Below are positions 22,338 through 34,468 of a DNA stretch of 64,000 nucleotides, piece by piece. This DNA comes from Aselliscus stoliczkanus (taxonomy: Eukaryota > Chordata > Mammalia > Chiroptera > Hipposideridae). Within the stretch, counting starts at the first letter, position 1. Every line of letters begins with the position of its first letter. The translations under genes and the position numbers were made by a program. Where the stretch lies: assembly GCA_033961575.1 (NCBI GenBank), contig CM066730.1, positions 134,292,023 to 134,356,022 of the forward strand, read 5' to 3'. The notes under the pieces are model-generated. The model had not been told where the DNA came from. It did not search any database and worked only from the letters and a program-made list of their open reading frames with translations.

Positions 22338-22640
22338 ATAATTATTTATTGAATACCTACTATATTAGTACCAGGTCCCATACTTGGCACACTTCTATTG
22401 CAGCAATTGGTTTTTATCCCCTTATTCTTTTCTTTTTTTAATTTTTTCAACAAAAGTTTTAAGCATCTACTATGGTTCCAGGTGCTAAATAATAATAATA
22501 ATAAACTATTTCAATTCAGAAAACATTTGTTGAACTGCTATAGTATGCTGCGAGCTAGAGATACAAAATGGAATAAGATCTAGCCTTTGCCCCCAAGGAG
22601 CTCATAAGTGATGGGGGACCCGCATGTGAACAGAAAACAA
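22338..22640 (-). repeat. L2 LINE 3' ends, antisense, two adjacent pieces
   Basis: 'aataattatttattgaatacc' then 'acatttgttgaactgctata' and 'cccccaaggagctcataag' are reverse complements of the L2 end. The 3' motif occurs more than once, so two L2 pieces are likely. An (ATA)n run lies at about 22488-22503. Confidence 0.65.
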
Positions 22641-22664
22641 ATGGCATTTGGTCTATAAGGCAGA

Positions 22665-23062
22665 GATGGCCAGCTGTGTGTCCCTTTCAAGATGCAGAAT
22701 TATGGCTCAGAATAGCCAGCAAGGATCTACATTTCTTACCCAACCTGACGCCAGTTGTCTAAATGTGGTCAGGTAACAGAGTAAGCTCTGGCCAAAAGTA
22801 CCCTCCTTGTAACCCTCCACATTCTCCCTCTCCCCTATCTGTTGGGGGTTGATGGTACATTTAAATCACCATAGAAGCTACAGGTTGAGGATAGCAGACC
22901 CTCCATCGGCTTGGGTCCTTGAATGATTATGTAGAGAAAGGTCCTCCAACCCTGAAAATTGGTCTCTACATGAGCAAGAAACACGTTTTTATTGTATTAA
23001 GCCCCTGAGATTTTTAGGATTATCAGTTATGACAACTAGTATCTTAACTAATAAATGTGACA
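22665..23062 (+). repeat. LTR-like fragment, MLT1 type
   Basis: The end 'attaagcccctgagattttt' plus 'acaactagtatcttaactaa' resembles the 3' end of MLT1-type LTRs, and the preceding part fits in length. Family is uncertain. Confidence 0.45.
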
Positions 23063-23064
23063 GT

Positions 23065-23200
23065 TCATTGGACAAATACTTGTGAAGTACATTTATAGGC
23101 CACATACTATTCTAGGGCTACATCAGTGAACAAGAGAGACAAAGATGTCTTCCCTCTGGAGCTAATAGTCTGTCTATAGCAGGTGCTCAAAACTGTTTAC
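23065..23200 (-). repeat. L2 LINE 3' end, antisense
   Basis: 'attggacaaatacttgtgaag', 'ctacatcagtgaacaagag' and 'ctctggagctaatagtctg' match antisense L2. Confidence 0.7.
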
Positions 23201-23369
23201 TGAAGGTAAGCTTCAAGACTCACTGAGATCACATTTTAGAAAAAACAGTGGGGAAACAGAAAAACAAATAAAAAGGAATATTAATTTAAAACAGTGAGTG
23301 CCTTAACAATCTAGAAATAAGAACACTTTTAGAATGTAGCCTCAATTTCACCACGTAGAAAAGCCTCTT

Positions 23370-23525
23370 TGCCTCTGTTTATTCAGTGTGAACACTGCCC
23401 TCTGCCCCTCAGCCTCCGGTAGGCAATCACCTCATAGCAGGTACTGTCTTACTCATCGGGATATCCCCAGGACCCAATACAATATCAAGTACTTCATAAG
23501 AGCTCCATAAATGTAGAATAAAATA
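23370..23525 (+). repeat. L2 LINE 3' end
   Basis: 'gcaggtactgtcttactcat', 'ggatatccccaggacccaat' and 'agctccataaatgtagaata' match the L2 terminus in plus orientation. Confidence 0.65.
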
Positions 23526-23799
23526 GAGTCTTGTGCTTTAAAACTTATGTTATGCATACCATTTCATTTTATCAAAGGATAGTTTACATTTTTTAAAACC
23601 AGTACAAAATTAATTTAAAATATTAAAACTACAGACTTGCCAGAGAGCAGATCTACCCAGAGGAAGCATCAACCAGCATCACAGACAGGAATATGAAAGG
23701 GACAAATGTCAATGCCAATAGTAAATGAAGAGGAAGGCAAAATCCTGAGAGCTGAAGTAGCCAGGAAAATTTTACAGAAAATACCATTAATAATAACAG

Positions 23800-23985
23800 C
23801 TAACCTTCTTAAGACTTTGAGGAGTTTACAAAACATTTCCACATCTTTGTCACATTTAATACTGTTTTGGGGTAGTTATTATTAACCTCAAGGAGATTAA
23901 GAGATTTACCCAAACTCAACAGCTAATAATTAATAGAGTCAGAACTTGAACTCTGGTCCTTTTATTCTGCATATGGAATAAGGCT
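23800..23985 (-). repeat. MIR SINE, antisense
   Basis: 'ggggtagttattattaacctc', 'gagatttacccaaactcaac' and 'agtcagaacttgaactctgg' are the reverse complement of the MIR core. Confidence 0.7.
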
Positions 23986-26307
23986 CCAAGGTGAGGTGGG
24001 AATGTGCAAGGAATGCTTAGGAGGCTTTGCATAGAGCAGCATCCCTGGAGCAGAGGATTAAATGTGTTCACACACCACTCAGCATTTCCAGTGAATGGAA
24101 ATTTCAAGTTGTCTCAAAGAGGAACCAGGGACTAGTCAGTGTTTCCCCAGAAAACTGCCAGTCACTTTGAGTACTTCCCCAACAGCACCATCTTTCCCTG
24201 ATTAGGTTATTAGGAAACAGAACCCAGCTCCTTGATTAGATGAGGAAGGAACACTTAAGTTCAACAAATCAATTTAAAATGAAGGGGAAAGGGGAGGAAG
24301 CATTCTTTAGTGCCCACCAAGTGTTAAGGGAATCTTTGAGTAAAGGAGAGACCCAGTATATATTGGAAGGCTTCAGATAGCATGGAGTTCAAGTTATTGA
24401 ACATAAAATTATACAACACTGGATTGTTCACGCTCATATTTCCAGAAAGGCCACCACAATTCTGAGCATCGCCCGGGTGATCCAGACACAACAGAAGTCA
24501 TTTTAAAACTGCACCTGCTATCAAACCAACTTCAGAAAGTGCACATGTGTTATTTATTTGTATGGTTCTTTTAAGAATATGGTAGAAGTTACTGAATGAA
24601 TATGATGTCATATGAAATCTGTTTAATAATGAGATTGGCTGCCTTGGTTAAAGAGGAAGTGCACAGTGAATGAAGGATTGAAAGTATACCCTATTGGGAC
24701 ACTGTGGATGGAAGTGTGCATCACAACTTCATAGAGGGTTGGGTATGGTCACCTCTAAGCCCATCTAGTAACCCTGGGAGCACCTCTACCGAACAGAGGC
24801 CAGCCAGAACCCAGATGAGTCACATCTCTTATCTCATGGATGCCATCTCCAAGACAATCTCTGGGTATTATTTTCTTCTGAGCAGGAAACATATCCAGTA
24901 TCAAACAAAATTTTAAAAGTAAGATAAAATAGAAAGAAAATCATAATGTATCTAGAATCAAGACAAAAAGGAAAAAAAATCTGAAAAATTTCAACAATGA
25001 TCCAAAAGGACAAGTCTATTTAACAGCTGACTAAGGGTTCAGGGCCAATGATTTTGACTCCCTAAGCCTTGGATCCCTATGGTAAAATGAGATGGAGAAG
25101 ATGCTGACAGATCACCTCAAAATTCTCTATCAGCTCCAAAAGTCTGTGATCCAGTGCCTTCAGACAAGACTAATGGTGCACTGGGTGCCTAATCGAGATG
25201 GGTACATATCAATTCTTGGTCTTCGCCTTTTCTACCTGGGACACTCCACATGCCAGAATCTCAGCCTGACTCCCATCCTGTCTCAATTCAAAGTCCAACT
25301 TGGTAAAGAGAAGTAGTCCTTTTTTTAAGATCTAACCAACTTTGTAATCAGATCGAGACACCAGGCTTATTTTCTTGAGTGGGTGGTGAGAGTTAGTCTT
25401 GACCCAAAGTTTGAAGTCCAGAAATGCAGCCAACTGAAAGACAAGATTATATCCTGCTACTTACCTAGAAACAAGGAAGAAAAAAATGGAGGTAACTCTT
25501 ATTTGTATTTCTAAATATGAGTGATTGGCCTGTGTCCAAAGAAGAACATGAGCATATCACCAGAATGCAACACTGTTAATTCTAAGAATCTCCATCAGCC
25601 AACTACCAAGTTGTTGGTTGCCATCTCTACCTTGAGAGATTATGAGATTTTCTCTAAAATACTTTATAACTTTTCCCAAACCTCAGTCAAATCACATGCT
25701 TCTATAGAATACAATCATGCCATAAGGCTTTGTCAGTGTTATGTGTCCTCCAAATATGCCTTATAAAAGGTATTCGAAGCTGGCGTAAATAATGTGACTT
25801 AAGAGTTTTTTGGACCAAGGGAAAGCAAGTACTGTAGGATTTCCCACACTGCTGTCAACGATTTGAAGGACCTCAGTCTACTTGGCAGAATCAAGAACAT
25901 TCAAGATGGATCACTCTTCCCAGAGGAAGGGCTTTGACCTTCTGGCCACCCAGAATCCAACTGAATGGCAAACTCCTATGAAAACCTGCTTTTATTCTAC
26001 AATTTTTATAATATTTGTAACTACCATTTCTGTCTTTCCCACTTTGCCAACTCATAATCCATGGCCCTGAAGGGGGGATTATACACAGGGCAGTGGTTTC
26101 TGTGTATAAACAATGAAGAGTCAGATCATCTTTGCTCCTCCTTCCTTTTTTTCCCCCCATTTTACCCACTAAGCCCAGAAATATCTCCTGTGCTACAGGA
26201 GCCCAATCCTACACATGATAGGAATAAGCATCAGGTCCACAAAAATCAATTGTACAATGCAAGATGTGTGTGTGGTGTGTGAAGGAAGTGGGAGGGGGTT
26301 ATATGTA
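23986..26307. other. Largest early unique stretch, nothing recognised
   Basis: About 2.3 kb with no clear repeat. Frames of 60-92 codons occur on both strands without domain-like sequence. If the window holds conserved non-coding DNA, this stretch and 28-29 kb are candidates, but I see no direct sign. Confidence 0.35.
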
Positions 26308-26339
26308 AATGAATGAATGAATGAATGAATGAATGAATA
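26308..26339. repeat. (GAAT)n microsatellite
   Basis: About eight GAAT/AATG units in a row. Confidence 0.95.
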
Positions 26340-27389
26340 AGTTACTGCAGAGAACAATAATATGGCATTACCACCACCATCAAATTGCTTTCTCTTATAA
26401 ACTTTTAGACCACATCTGTTGACTCACTTGGATAGTACCACCCAGCAATTACCAATATTTTTGATGTCATTAATTGAATAAAAGCACTGTTGTCTCCCTG
26501 ATTTCCTAGAAATGGTGAATCCTATAAATCTAGAAAAGACCCTCATCCATAAAAAAAGAATACATACTCAGTAAAAAAAAAAAAAAAAGAAAAGACACCC
26601 ACAAACACCAAAACTCTCCTCTAAACATCAGAGAGATACATTTGAAATAAACTAAAACTCAGCCTCTTTTCCATTCGCCTGACATGTAAGCATTAACAGG
26701 CAAACAAGTGAATAATTGTCATCAAGTCCACATTAAAGGCATCCTTTCCCCCCACTCCCAGCCCCACCTTCATGTGTACCCTTCCAGGAGTTAGGTGTTA
26801 CCATGCCTCCTGCTCCTCTCCTCACACCATGGAAGCAGAGCCTGAGAAATAGGGACCAGAGCTGGGGACGCCGAACAGCAAGCCTCTGACATCACTTGGT
26901 AGCAGCAAGTACCACAGAAGTCTGAGGTTTCACGCCTCAGTGCCCTCTCAATACAAAATCCTCCCAGCAACGCTGTGCCCAGAAGATGTTTACTGCCTAA
27001 ACGCAGTCAATCACCCCTCCAAAAAACACTCTTCCTGCTGCACACTGTGTCCACAACTGTTGAGAGAACGTAACTGTATCCTCTATGGCTGATGCCATAA
27101 AAACAAAACCCTTCTTGAAGTATGCCGTGCTGCTTTTTGCTTTCTTTTGCCAGTGGGTCCTTGGCAAAGGTACCTGAGGAACCCAACCACATCCAGTTTC
27201 ATAGCTTCTGGAGTGGAGGGGCAAGAGTCAGGGAGGGACTGTGCCTTTGGGAGAGCAGGCTTGCCACAAAGCCAGTCTCTGTGACTGCAGCTGCTGGTCT
27301 CTCCTGCCATCCCCGCACCCACCCACCCCCACTGCCCTTCCTGGTACTGTTTCTAGGAATCACAGGCTGCATAGCTTGGAGGGCCTCAA
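26340..27389. other. Unique DNA, nothing recognised
   Basis: Includes an A run near 26574-26588. A 164-codon frame at 27122-27616 overlaps two MIR pieces and is therefore not a gene. Confidence 0.4.
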
Positions 27390-27525
27390 GCCCTACTCTC
27401 TCCATTCTGCGGATGAGAAAACGAAAGTTTAGAGAAGTTTGGCACCTTGTCCAAGTTCACAAGGCTCATGAGTGGTGGCAGAGCTGGGCCAAACCCAGGA
27501 CTTCTGGTACTAGTCCAATACAGAC
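27390..27525 (-). repeat. MIR SINE, antisense
   Basis: 'ctgcggatgagaaaacgaaag' and 'gtggcagagctgggccaaac' are antisense MIR. Confidence 0.75.
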
Positions 27526-27544
27526 GTGCACAAGCATGGGGTTT

Positions 27545-27665
27545 ACAGTAAGAAAAAGAATGCTGGGTTTCAGTCCTGGAGTCGCTGCTCACTGCTTGGT
27601 GACCTTGGAGAAATAACATTTACCTACCTACGCCTTCTCGGGCTTTATCATCTGTAAAATAGATA
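27545..27665 (+). repeat. MIR SINE fragment
   Basis: 'gggtttcagtcctggagtcg', 'cttggtgaccttggagaaat' and 'tatcatctgtaaaatagata' are plus-strand MIR, facing the MIR just before it. Confidence 0.7.
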
Positions 27666-27834
27666 ATAATAAGTAAAAGTTCAACTCTGATAATATATTT
27701 AAAAGTGCTTTTTGGAATATAAAATGTTATGGCTCTTGGTAAAAATGATTCTTCATAAACCACACCAAGTTGTTTTCATTTATTTAAAGACCCATCAGGC
27801 CTCTGGGTCAGATGGATTCTTACTTATCTTTTCA

Positions 27835-28045
27835 GACTGAACTTGCCTTAATCTCCTGCAGAGCCTCCCCTGCCCTCTCAGATGTGTAAGGGACACAGCA
27901 CCCCTGCGTGATTCTATCTTGGCCCTATGTTTTGATTCTTTGTGCCTTTCCCCCCATTCGACTGTGAGAGTCTCAAGAAAATGAACAATGTCTTAATAAT
28001 CTTTGGTTTTTAATACTGAGCACAATTCTTGACCCCTAAGAAGCA
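27835..28045 (+). repeat. L2 LINE 3' end
   Basis: 'cgactgtgagagtctcaag' and 'aatactgagcacaattcttg' are a diverged L2 terminus. Confidence 0.6.
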
Positions 28046-28839
28046 AATTAATTTATTATTTAAAAATAATAAAAAAGAACAAAATCACAAAGGGGATAGG
28101 TAAGTCAAGACTAAAACCAGGGGTGACCATACATTCTATCTTTCACTTGTAAATCATGAAATAAGCTTCCCAGGCAACCAATCACACCTGCAAGTCTTCC
28201 GACCAGGTGTGTTTCCAGGTAACACCACCTCTATCAGCTCAGACAAAGGACTCCTCACCACCACCCTTCAGTCACTTGACTTGTAATAACTTTTCCAAAG
28301 TATTTTCACATAGATCACTCTTTGACAGTCTCTGGGGTATTTCTAATGCACCCCCAAAGAAGGAGAAAGATCTTTTATTTTGCTATTTTTAACAGGACCC
28401 TCATGGTGCTAAGAGATGGAAATCTGTATGTTATCAATTGAGCACAGAAGAATTTCTTACCAAACTGGAGCCAGTGACTGCTGAAAATCTGAAGAACGCT
28501 GAGAGAACTGGCATTTGGTGGATTTGATGAATAGGGAGTCATGGGATGTAACATGTTCAAGATCAGACTCACAGTGAACCCATGTGATGTGTCCTATATG
28601 TGTCTGTCCTCAAGAGTCATGAGGAGGACTAAGCAGAAAACAGTTTTGAAATATTATGAGTCGCAGTGATGAGAATAATAAAAAGCCGCCATCTTTTGAG
28701 CTCTTTTGTATATACTGTATCTTTTGGGGTGAATGACACAACATTTGTATTTGAAACAGTCCTAGAGAAATACAGCATTCTGGTTGCTGAAACTATGGAA
28801 GGTAGAGAGACAGTCATCAATTAGGACCCACACAACTTG
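28046..28839. other. Unique DNA, nothing recognised
   Basis: A small AT palindrome (tttattatttaaaaataataaa-like) lies near 28050-28072. No exon or named repeat. Confidence 0.35.
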
Positions 28840-29225
28840 TTCCCAAATGGGCCACGCTGTTTCTCACTTTTGTTTCTTTGTGAATGATTCCCTCTCTCTG
28901 GAATTCCTCCACCACTATCCTAAGACTCCATTTTCCCTCCCTTGCTGCTGCTTTTAGCAAACTCCTCCTCCTCATCTCTGTGAAATCTTCCAGCACCCCG
29001 TATCCAGAATAAACTACTCTTTCCCCTATGATTTATAATAAGTGAAAAATTGCCTTGGGTTTAATCATCTTGCTCTTTGTTAGACTTTCCCATCAGACTG
29101 TGAGTTCCCTGAGGACAGGCAATTTATCTTTCTCATCTTTTTATCCTCAGTATCTATGATGGAATTTTATACCTATTACTTCTAGCCCAGGGTGGTACAA
29201 AATAAATGTTAAGGGAATGAATGAG
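28840..29225 (+). repeat. L2 LINE, longer 3' piece
   Basis: 'tctctggaattcctccaccac', 'aaactcctcctcctcatctc', 'cagactgtgagttccctgagg' and 'aaataaatgttaagggaatg' follow L2 in order over nearly 400 bp. Confidence 0.85.
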
Positions 29226-29872
29226 TGGAATGAAAAGAGTTCCCTTAATGTAAGTAGGACAAATTGGCAAATTAATAAAAAGAAGGAATTGATGAACAAG
29301 ACTAGGGAGGTGACATTTCCCTATTTCTCTAAAATATTTCAAAACCTCCAAAGAAAAGGAGCTTCAGAAGTATGTGTAACTTTTATTATTTGCTTGGTAT
29401 GGACATAAAAAAGTAGATAAATGTTTACATTTTTAATGGGCCAGGTAGAGACCATATAATCTCCCTGAATTCTTTCCGTAAAATGAAATTCCCTTAAGTA
29501 GGTCATGACAGGGAGATTTATCTCAGTGGTCAGGTCCTCCTGCATTGGAGGCAACTATAAAAATGTCCTTTTCTGGATGTGGTAAGCCAGGGTGGCTTGG
29601 GATGGTCTGGGAAAACACCTTCTACACACCAACCCCCTAGAATTTTAAACATCACTAGACTTTCACATAGTTTATTAGTGTTGTCCGTGGATCTCAAAGT
29701 ATTTTTAAGTGGGATTTAATACCACACTTACCCTAGAAGAGAAAAGCAAAATCCTTTTCTCAGGGTAGTTTCATTCTCATTCAATTAGAATACTATTGGT
29801 CTACTCCAATATCTGAACACCTATTTTAAAACAGGTTACAAATGACCGATAAAGTAATATAGAAAGGTGTAG
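29226..29872. other. Unique DNA, nothing recognised
   Basis: No repeat or exon could be supported. Confidence 0.35.
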
Positions 29873-30027
29873 GGGGCGGGCCAAGTGGCTCAGTTGGTTA
29901 AGAGCTCACTCCAGAGTGCAAGCTCTGAGCAACAGGGTTGCCCGTTGGAGTCCTGGCCTGAGCTGAGCAGCCACTGAGCTGCCAACAGGTAGCAGGATGG
30001 CTCAGCTAAAAAATAAAAAAAAAAGTC
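29873..30027 (+). mobile_element. Bat-type tRNA-derived SINE, internally short
   Basis: The head 'aagtggctcagttggttaag' is tRNA-like, followed by 'gagctgccaacaggtagcagg' and an A-rich tail. The same middle motif occurs in the 40868 copy. A possible 8-bp duplication agaaaggt is at 29861-29868 and 30028-30035. Confidence 0.75.
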
Positions 30028-30239
30028 AGAAAGGTAAAAGTGCAAGCCTTTTAAATTGAACTCCCATAATACTTTTTAAATAAAATTGAATTTTGTAAAT
30101 CTGGTGTATGCCAAGCTCTACAGGGCCATACTAACTATATAAAAGTAGGTGTCTACAAGCTAACAGGCACCCTCAGAAACATGCTAGAATAGAATACCCA
30201 AGGCCAGGTCTGCATGTGCTTCACTCTTCTTTCAGGCTG

Positions 30240-30395
30240 CTCTGCACTAGGCATTCTAGAAAGCAGACAGGCAATGCAGTCAGCCAGATCAGTGTTCAAA
30301 TCTTAGCTTACTCATCTCTTGGATATATAACTTTGGTAATGTACCGAAACCCCCTGAGCATCCATTTCTTACCAATCAAATGGGGCTAATAATGC
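30240..30395 (+). repeat. MIR SINE
   Basis: 'atcagtgttcaaatcttagc', 'aatgtaccgaaaccccctg' and 'tcaaatggggctaataatgc' are MIR in plus orientation. Confidence 0.7.
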
Positions 30396-30860
30396 CTATA
30401 ATAGGCAGCCTCCAAGATGGCCCCAATGATCGCCATCTTCTGGTTTTCACACCTGAGTGTAGTCCCCTCCCACATTTTACTATTTTACCAGGGTCAATCT
30501 CTATGATCAATAGCACATGGTAGAAGTGATAGTATGTCACTTCTGAGATTAGGTGATGAGAGACTGTGGCTTCCACTTTGTGCATTCTCTCTCTCATCAC
30601 TCACTCCCAGGAAAGCCATGCTGTGAGCAGCCCTACAGACATATTCATGTGTCACTGAGTGAACCTAAAAGCAGAACTTCCAGCCCCAGTCAAGCTTTCA
30701 ATGGCTGCAGACCCAGCCAAAGACTTGAATGCAATTTCATAAACCCCTAAGCTAAGCCACTCACAGATTCCTGATCACTAGAAAATGTGAGAGATAATAA
30801 AGCATTTGTTGTTTAAAATTGTTAAACTTTGGGGTTACTTTATTACATATAAATAATATA
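30396..30860 (+). mobile_element. LTR of MaLR/MLT1-like type
   Basis: 'ggcagcctccaagatggccc', 'tgtagtcccctcccacattt', 'cttccagccccagtcaagc', 'agctaagccactcacagattc' and 'agataataaagcatttgttg' are the ordered parts of a widely dispersed mammalian LTR. The exact family is uncertain. No internal retroviral sequence is present. Confidence 0.7.
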
Positions 30861-31169
30861 TGTCAAATGCTAAGCATATACTTAGTACATATTAGGCACT
30901 GAAATAGTAGCTAAGAAAATTTAAATTACATTATTAGTAATTATTGTTTTGTTTACTGTATATTATTGAATAATAGTAATGAATATATTATCATAGTTTA
31001 ATACAATGCTTTTCTATGGGAAACAAACTAGTAGCAGGGTCATTGGTCTTAATGCCAGACTTTTTTCGTATTTCCTGTCATTAGCACAATCCTAATCTTA
31101 GCATGACCTCTGCTTAGCTGTTAACCTCAGTTAACATGAGTCCTTCACTCATAGATCTGTTTGGGGGTA
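30861..31169. other. AT-rich unique DNA
   Basis: Nothing recognised. Confidence 0.35.
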
Positions 31170-31385
31170 AAGCCTTAGACACACAGAGGCTCTTGACTTT
31201 GAACCATGCCTGACTGCTCCGTGGCCTTAGGCAAGTTACTTCACCTCTTCGAGCTTCAGTTTCGCCATGTGTACAAGAGGGAAAACAATACTTATCTCAG
31301 GGTACTGCTTTGAGGATTAAATAATGAAGTAAAGTGTTTGGAAGAGGACCTGGCACATAGTAAGTGGTCAATAAATGTGTACTCT
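31170..31385 (+). repeat. MIR SINE
   Basis: 'ggccttaggcaagttacttc', 'agcttcagtttcgccatgtg', 'ctttgaggattaaataatg' and 'ggcacatagtaagtggtcaa' are a well-kept, near full-length MIR. Confidence 0.9.
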
Positions 31386-31419
31386 TATTCTTGCCATTTT
31401 CTGCTATGTGGTAGGAATT

Positions 31420-31515
31420 ACTATTATTCTCATTTTAGAGATGACATCATCAAGGCCCAGTATGTCAAAGGATTTGCTCAAAGTAAGTGGGAAATCTGCT
31501 CCTATTTCCAGGCTT
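31420..31515 (-). repeat. MIR fragment, antisense
   Basis: 'ttctcattttagagatgac' and 'atttgctcaaagtaagtggg' are antisense MIR. Confidence 0.55.
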
Positions 31516-31599
31516 CTTATTTTTGAAAGCACAGTCCTGAATAAAACGTAACCCTTCCTGGATTTATACAGGGTTCAGTGAATACATGTTTTGTTTTTA

Positions 31600-31855
31600 A
31601 TGGCTCTGTGTATAATCTATGGTAATAGAAGTCAGATAGTGACTGCTGCTGGGTGAGAGGATGATAGTAGGGACGGGAGATAGGGCAGACTGGAAAGGGG
31701 CACAAGGAACTTTCTGGAATGATGAAAATGTTCTATCACTTGCTTCAGGTAATAGAATTACAAATGGACACAATTGTACAAACAGATGGAACTGAACACT
31801 TAAAATTCATCTATGTTAATTATACATCAAAAGTGATTTTTAAAAATAAAAACTA
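31600..31855 (+). repeat. Old L1 3' end
   Basis: 'gtaatagaagtcagatagtg', 'aaggggcacaaggaactttc', 'gatgaaaatgttctatcact', 'ggaactgaacacttaaaatt' and 'gttaattatacatcaaaag' follow an L1M 3' UTR to its A-rich end. The young L1 at 31899 inserted just downstream. Confidence 0.8.
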
Positions 31856-31898
31856 AAAAAAATTACCTTACGTATTCAAACAAAGATTTGAATACCCT

Positions 31899-33936
31899 TT
31901 CAATAGATGCAGAAAAAGCATTTGACAAAATCCAACAGCCATTTATGTTAAAAACCCTTAGCAAAGTGGGAATACAGGGATCATATCTCAACATAATAAA
32001 AGCCATATATGATAAACCTACAGCTAACATCATACTCAATGGGGAAAAGCTAAAACCATTCCCCTTAAGATCAGGAACAAGACAAGGCTGTCCACTTTCT
32101 CCTCTTTTATTCAACATAGTGCTGGAAGTTCTAGCCACAGCAATCAGACAACAAAAAGAAATAAAAGGCATCCAAATTGGCAATGAAGAAGTAAAATTGT
32201 CATTATATGCAGATGACATGATACTGTATATAGAGAACCCCAAAGACTCCATCAAAAAACTATTGGAACTGATAGACGAATTCAGTAAAGTAGCAGGATA
32301 TAAAATCAATGTTCAGAAATCGGTGGCATTTGCATATACCAATAATAAACTAATGGAAAGAGAAATTAAGAAAACTGTCCCATTTACAATTGCGTCAAGA
32401 ACTATAAAATACCTAGGAATAAATTTAACCAAAGAAGTGAAAGATCTGTACTCAGAAAATTATAAGACACTGAAGAAAGAAATCATAGAAGATACAAATA
32501 AATGGAAACACCTACCATACTCATGGATAGGAAGAATTAATATAGTTAAAATGTCCATACTGCCTAAAGCAATATATAGATTCAATGCAATTCCTATCAA
32601 ACTACCAAGGGCATTTTTCACAGAAATAGAAAATATAATCCTAAAGTTTATATGGAACCATAAAAGATCCAGAATAGCCTCGGCAATTCTGAGGAATAAA
32701 AACAAAGTCGGGGGGATCACGCTACCAGACATCAAAACCTACTACAAGGCCACAGTAATCAAGACAGTTTGGTATTGGCATAAAAACAGGCACATCGATC
32801 AGTGGAACAGAACAGAGAGCCCAGAAATAAATCCAAGCATTTACGGACAGTTAATCTATGACAAGGGAAGCAAGAATTTACACTGGAGTAAAGATAGTCT
32901 ATTCAATAAATGGTGCTGGGAAAATTGGACTGACACATGCAAAAAAATGAAACTGGATCATCTCCTTACGCCTTATACAAGAACAAATTCAAAATGGATT
33001 AAAGACTTAAATGTAAGACCTGAAACCATAAAAATCCTAAATGAAAATATAGGGAGTACATTTGCAGACATTACCCGGAGCAATATTTTTACTGATACAT
33101 CCCTACGGGCAAGGGAAGTAAAAGAAAAAATGAACATATGGGATTATATCAGACTTAAAAGTTTTTTCACAACAAAGGAAACAATTAATAAAACAAAAAG
33201 GAAGCCTACTGAATGGGAGAATATATTTGCTAACGATATATCTGATAAGGGGTTAATATCCAAAATTTATAAAACACTCATGAAACTCAACACCAAAAAA
33301 ACAAACAACCCAATTAAAAAATGGGCAGAAGATATGAAGAGACATTTCTCTAAAGAGGACATACAGATGGCCAACAGGCATATGAAAAAAAGTTCAACCT
33401 CACTGGTCATTAGGGAAATGCAAATAAAAACCACCATGAGATACCACCTCACTCCAGTCAGAATGGCTATCATCAACAAATCAACAAACAACAAGTGCTG
33501 GCGGGGCTGTGGGGAAAAGGGGACCCTGCTGCACTGTTGGTGGGACTGCAGATTGGTGCAGCCACTATGGAAGTCAGTATGGAGGTATCTCAAAGAACTG
33601 GAAATAGAGCTACCGTTTGACCCAGCAATTCCACTCCTAGGTATTTATCCTGAAAAAACCAAGACACTTATTCAAAAAAAGTTATGCACCCCGATGTTCA
33701 TAGCAGCACAATTTACAATAGCTAAGACTTGGAAACAACCAAAATGCCCGTCAGTAGATGACTGGATTAAGAAACTGTGGTATATTTATACAATGGAGTA
33801 TTACTCCGCTATAAAGAAGAATGAAATTGTGCCATTTGCAATGATATGGATGGACCTAGAGACTATAATGTTGAGTGAAATAAGTCAGTCAGAGAAGGAC
33901 AAATACCATATGATCTCACTTATATGTGGAATATGA
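31899..33936 (+). pseudogene. L1 ORF2 protein, C-terminal part (reverse transcriptase, partial)
   Basis: The frame is open for about 680 codons to a TGA at 33934-33936 with no internal stop or frameshift. There is no native start. The open frame is extended upstream by a few codons of flanking DNA from a TTG at 31888, which is an artefact, because the element begins at 31899. Numbered from 31888, the protein shows the reverse transcriptase motif [10 protein letters not shown] (about residues 67-76) and catalytic YADD at residues 107-110 (32206-32217). The C-terminal cysteine cluster CWRGC...LLHC lies at about residues 537-550. The full family protein is about 1,275 residues, so the endonuclease and the first part of the reverse transcriptase are gone. 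The lack of decay indicates recent insertion, not a function. It is a dead-on-arrival copy. Confidence 0.95.
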
Positions 33937-34451
33937 AAAACTGTATGAATGAGCAAAGTAAACAGAAACTGTCTCATAGATATAGAGGAAAAATCAGGGT
34001 TGCTAATTGGGAGAGGAATGGGGATGAGGGAGAAGGGGAAGGGATTAAACAGCAAAAATAGGTAACTACAATATTGCTACTGGGATAGGAAAAACAGTTT
34101 GGGGAATATAATTAATAATGTTGTAAATATTCTGTGGAATGTCAGATGATCATAGGTCTTGTTAGGGAGACCATTTCATGGATGGAGTAGAGGTTTGATC
34201 ACTGCACTGTATTACTAAAGTGGAGGTGGTATACCTACTGTAATTGAATATATATAGATAGTCACGGGATGTGGATTATACTGTGGAAGAGAGTCAGAAG
34301 AAGAGTAATAGATATATATGATATGGGGGGGAATGGGGTGGTGTATTGGGGGTGGGGGGTTGTCACTTTGAGGGGTAAAATGTATAACTATTGCACTGTG
34401 TTGTACACCTGAAACTAATTAAAAATAAAATTAAATTAAATTAAATTAAAA
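31899..34451 (+). mobile_element. Young 5'-truncated LINE-1
   Basis: This is about 2.55 kb of the L1 3' part: the C-terminal half of ORF2, the 3' UTR and an A-rich (TTAAA)n tail with AATAAA at 34424-34429. A perfect 17-bp target duplication, aaagatttgaataccct, is at 31882-31898 and 34452-34468. It marks a target-primed insertion cut short at the 5' end. The 3' UTR holds four G runs at 34325-34359. ORF1, the endonuclease domain and the promoter are missing, so it cannot move by itself. Confidence 0.95.
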
Positions 34452-34468
34452 AAAGATTTGAATACCCT

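Noticed and set aside
22025..22441. 138-codon frame rich in Ser, Leu, Phe and Pro
   Set aside because: It is the translation of the polypyrimidine tract.
27122..27616. 164-codon open frame on the plus strand
   Set aside because: It overlaps two MIR pieces of opposite orientation.
31888..31898. TTG start for the L1 frame
   Set aside because: It lies in the flanking target duplication, outside the element.
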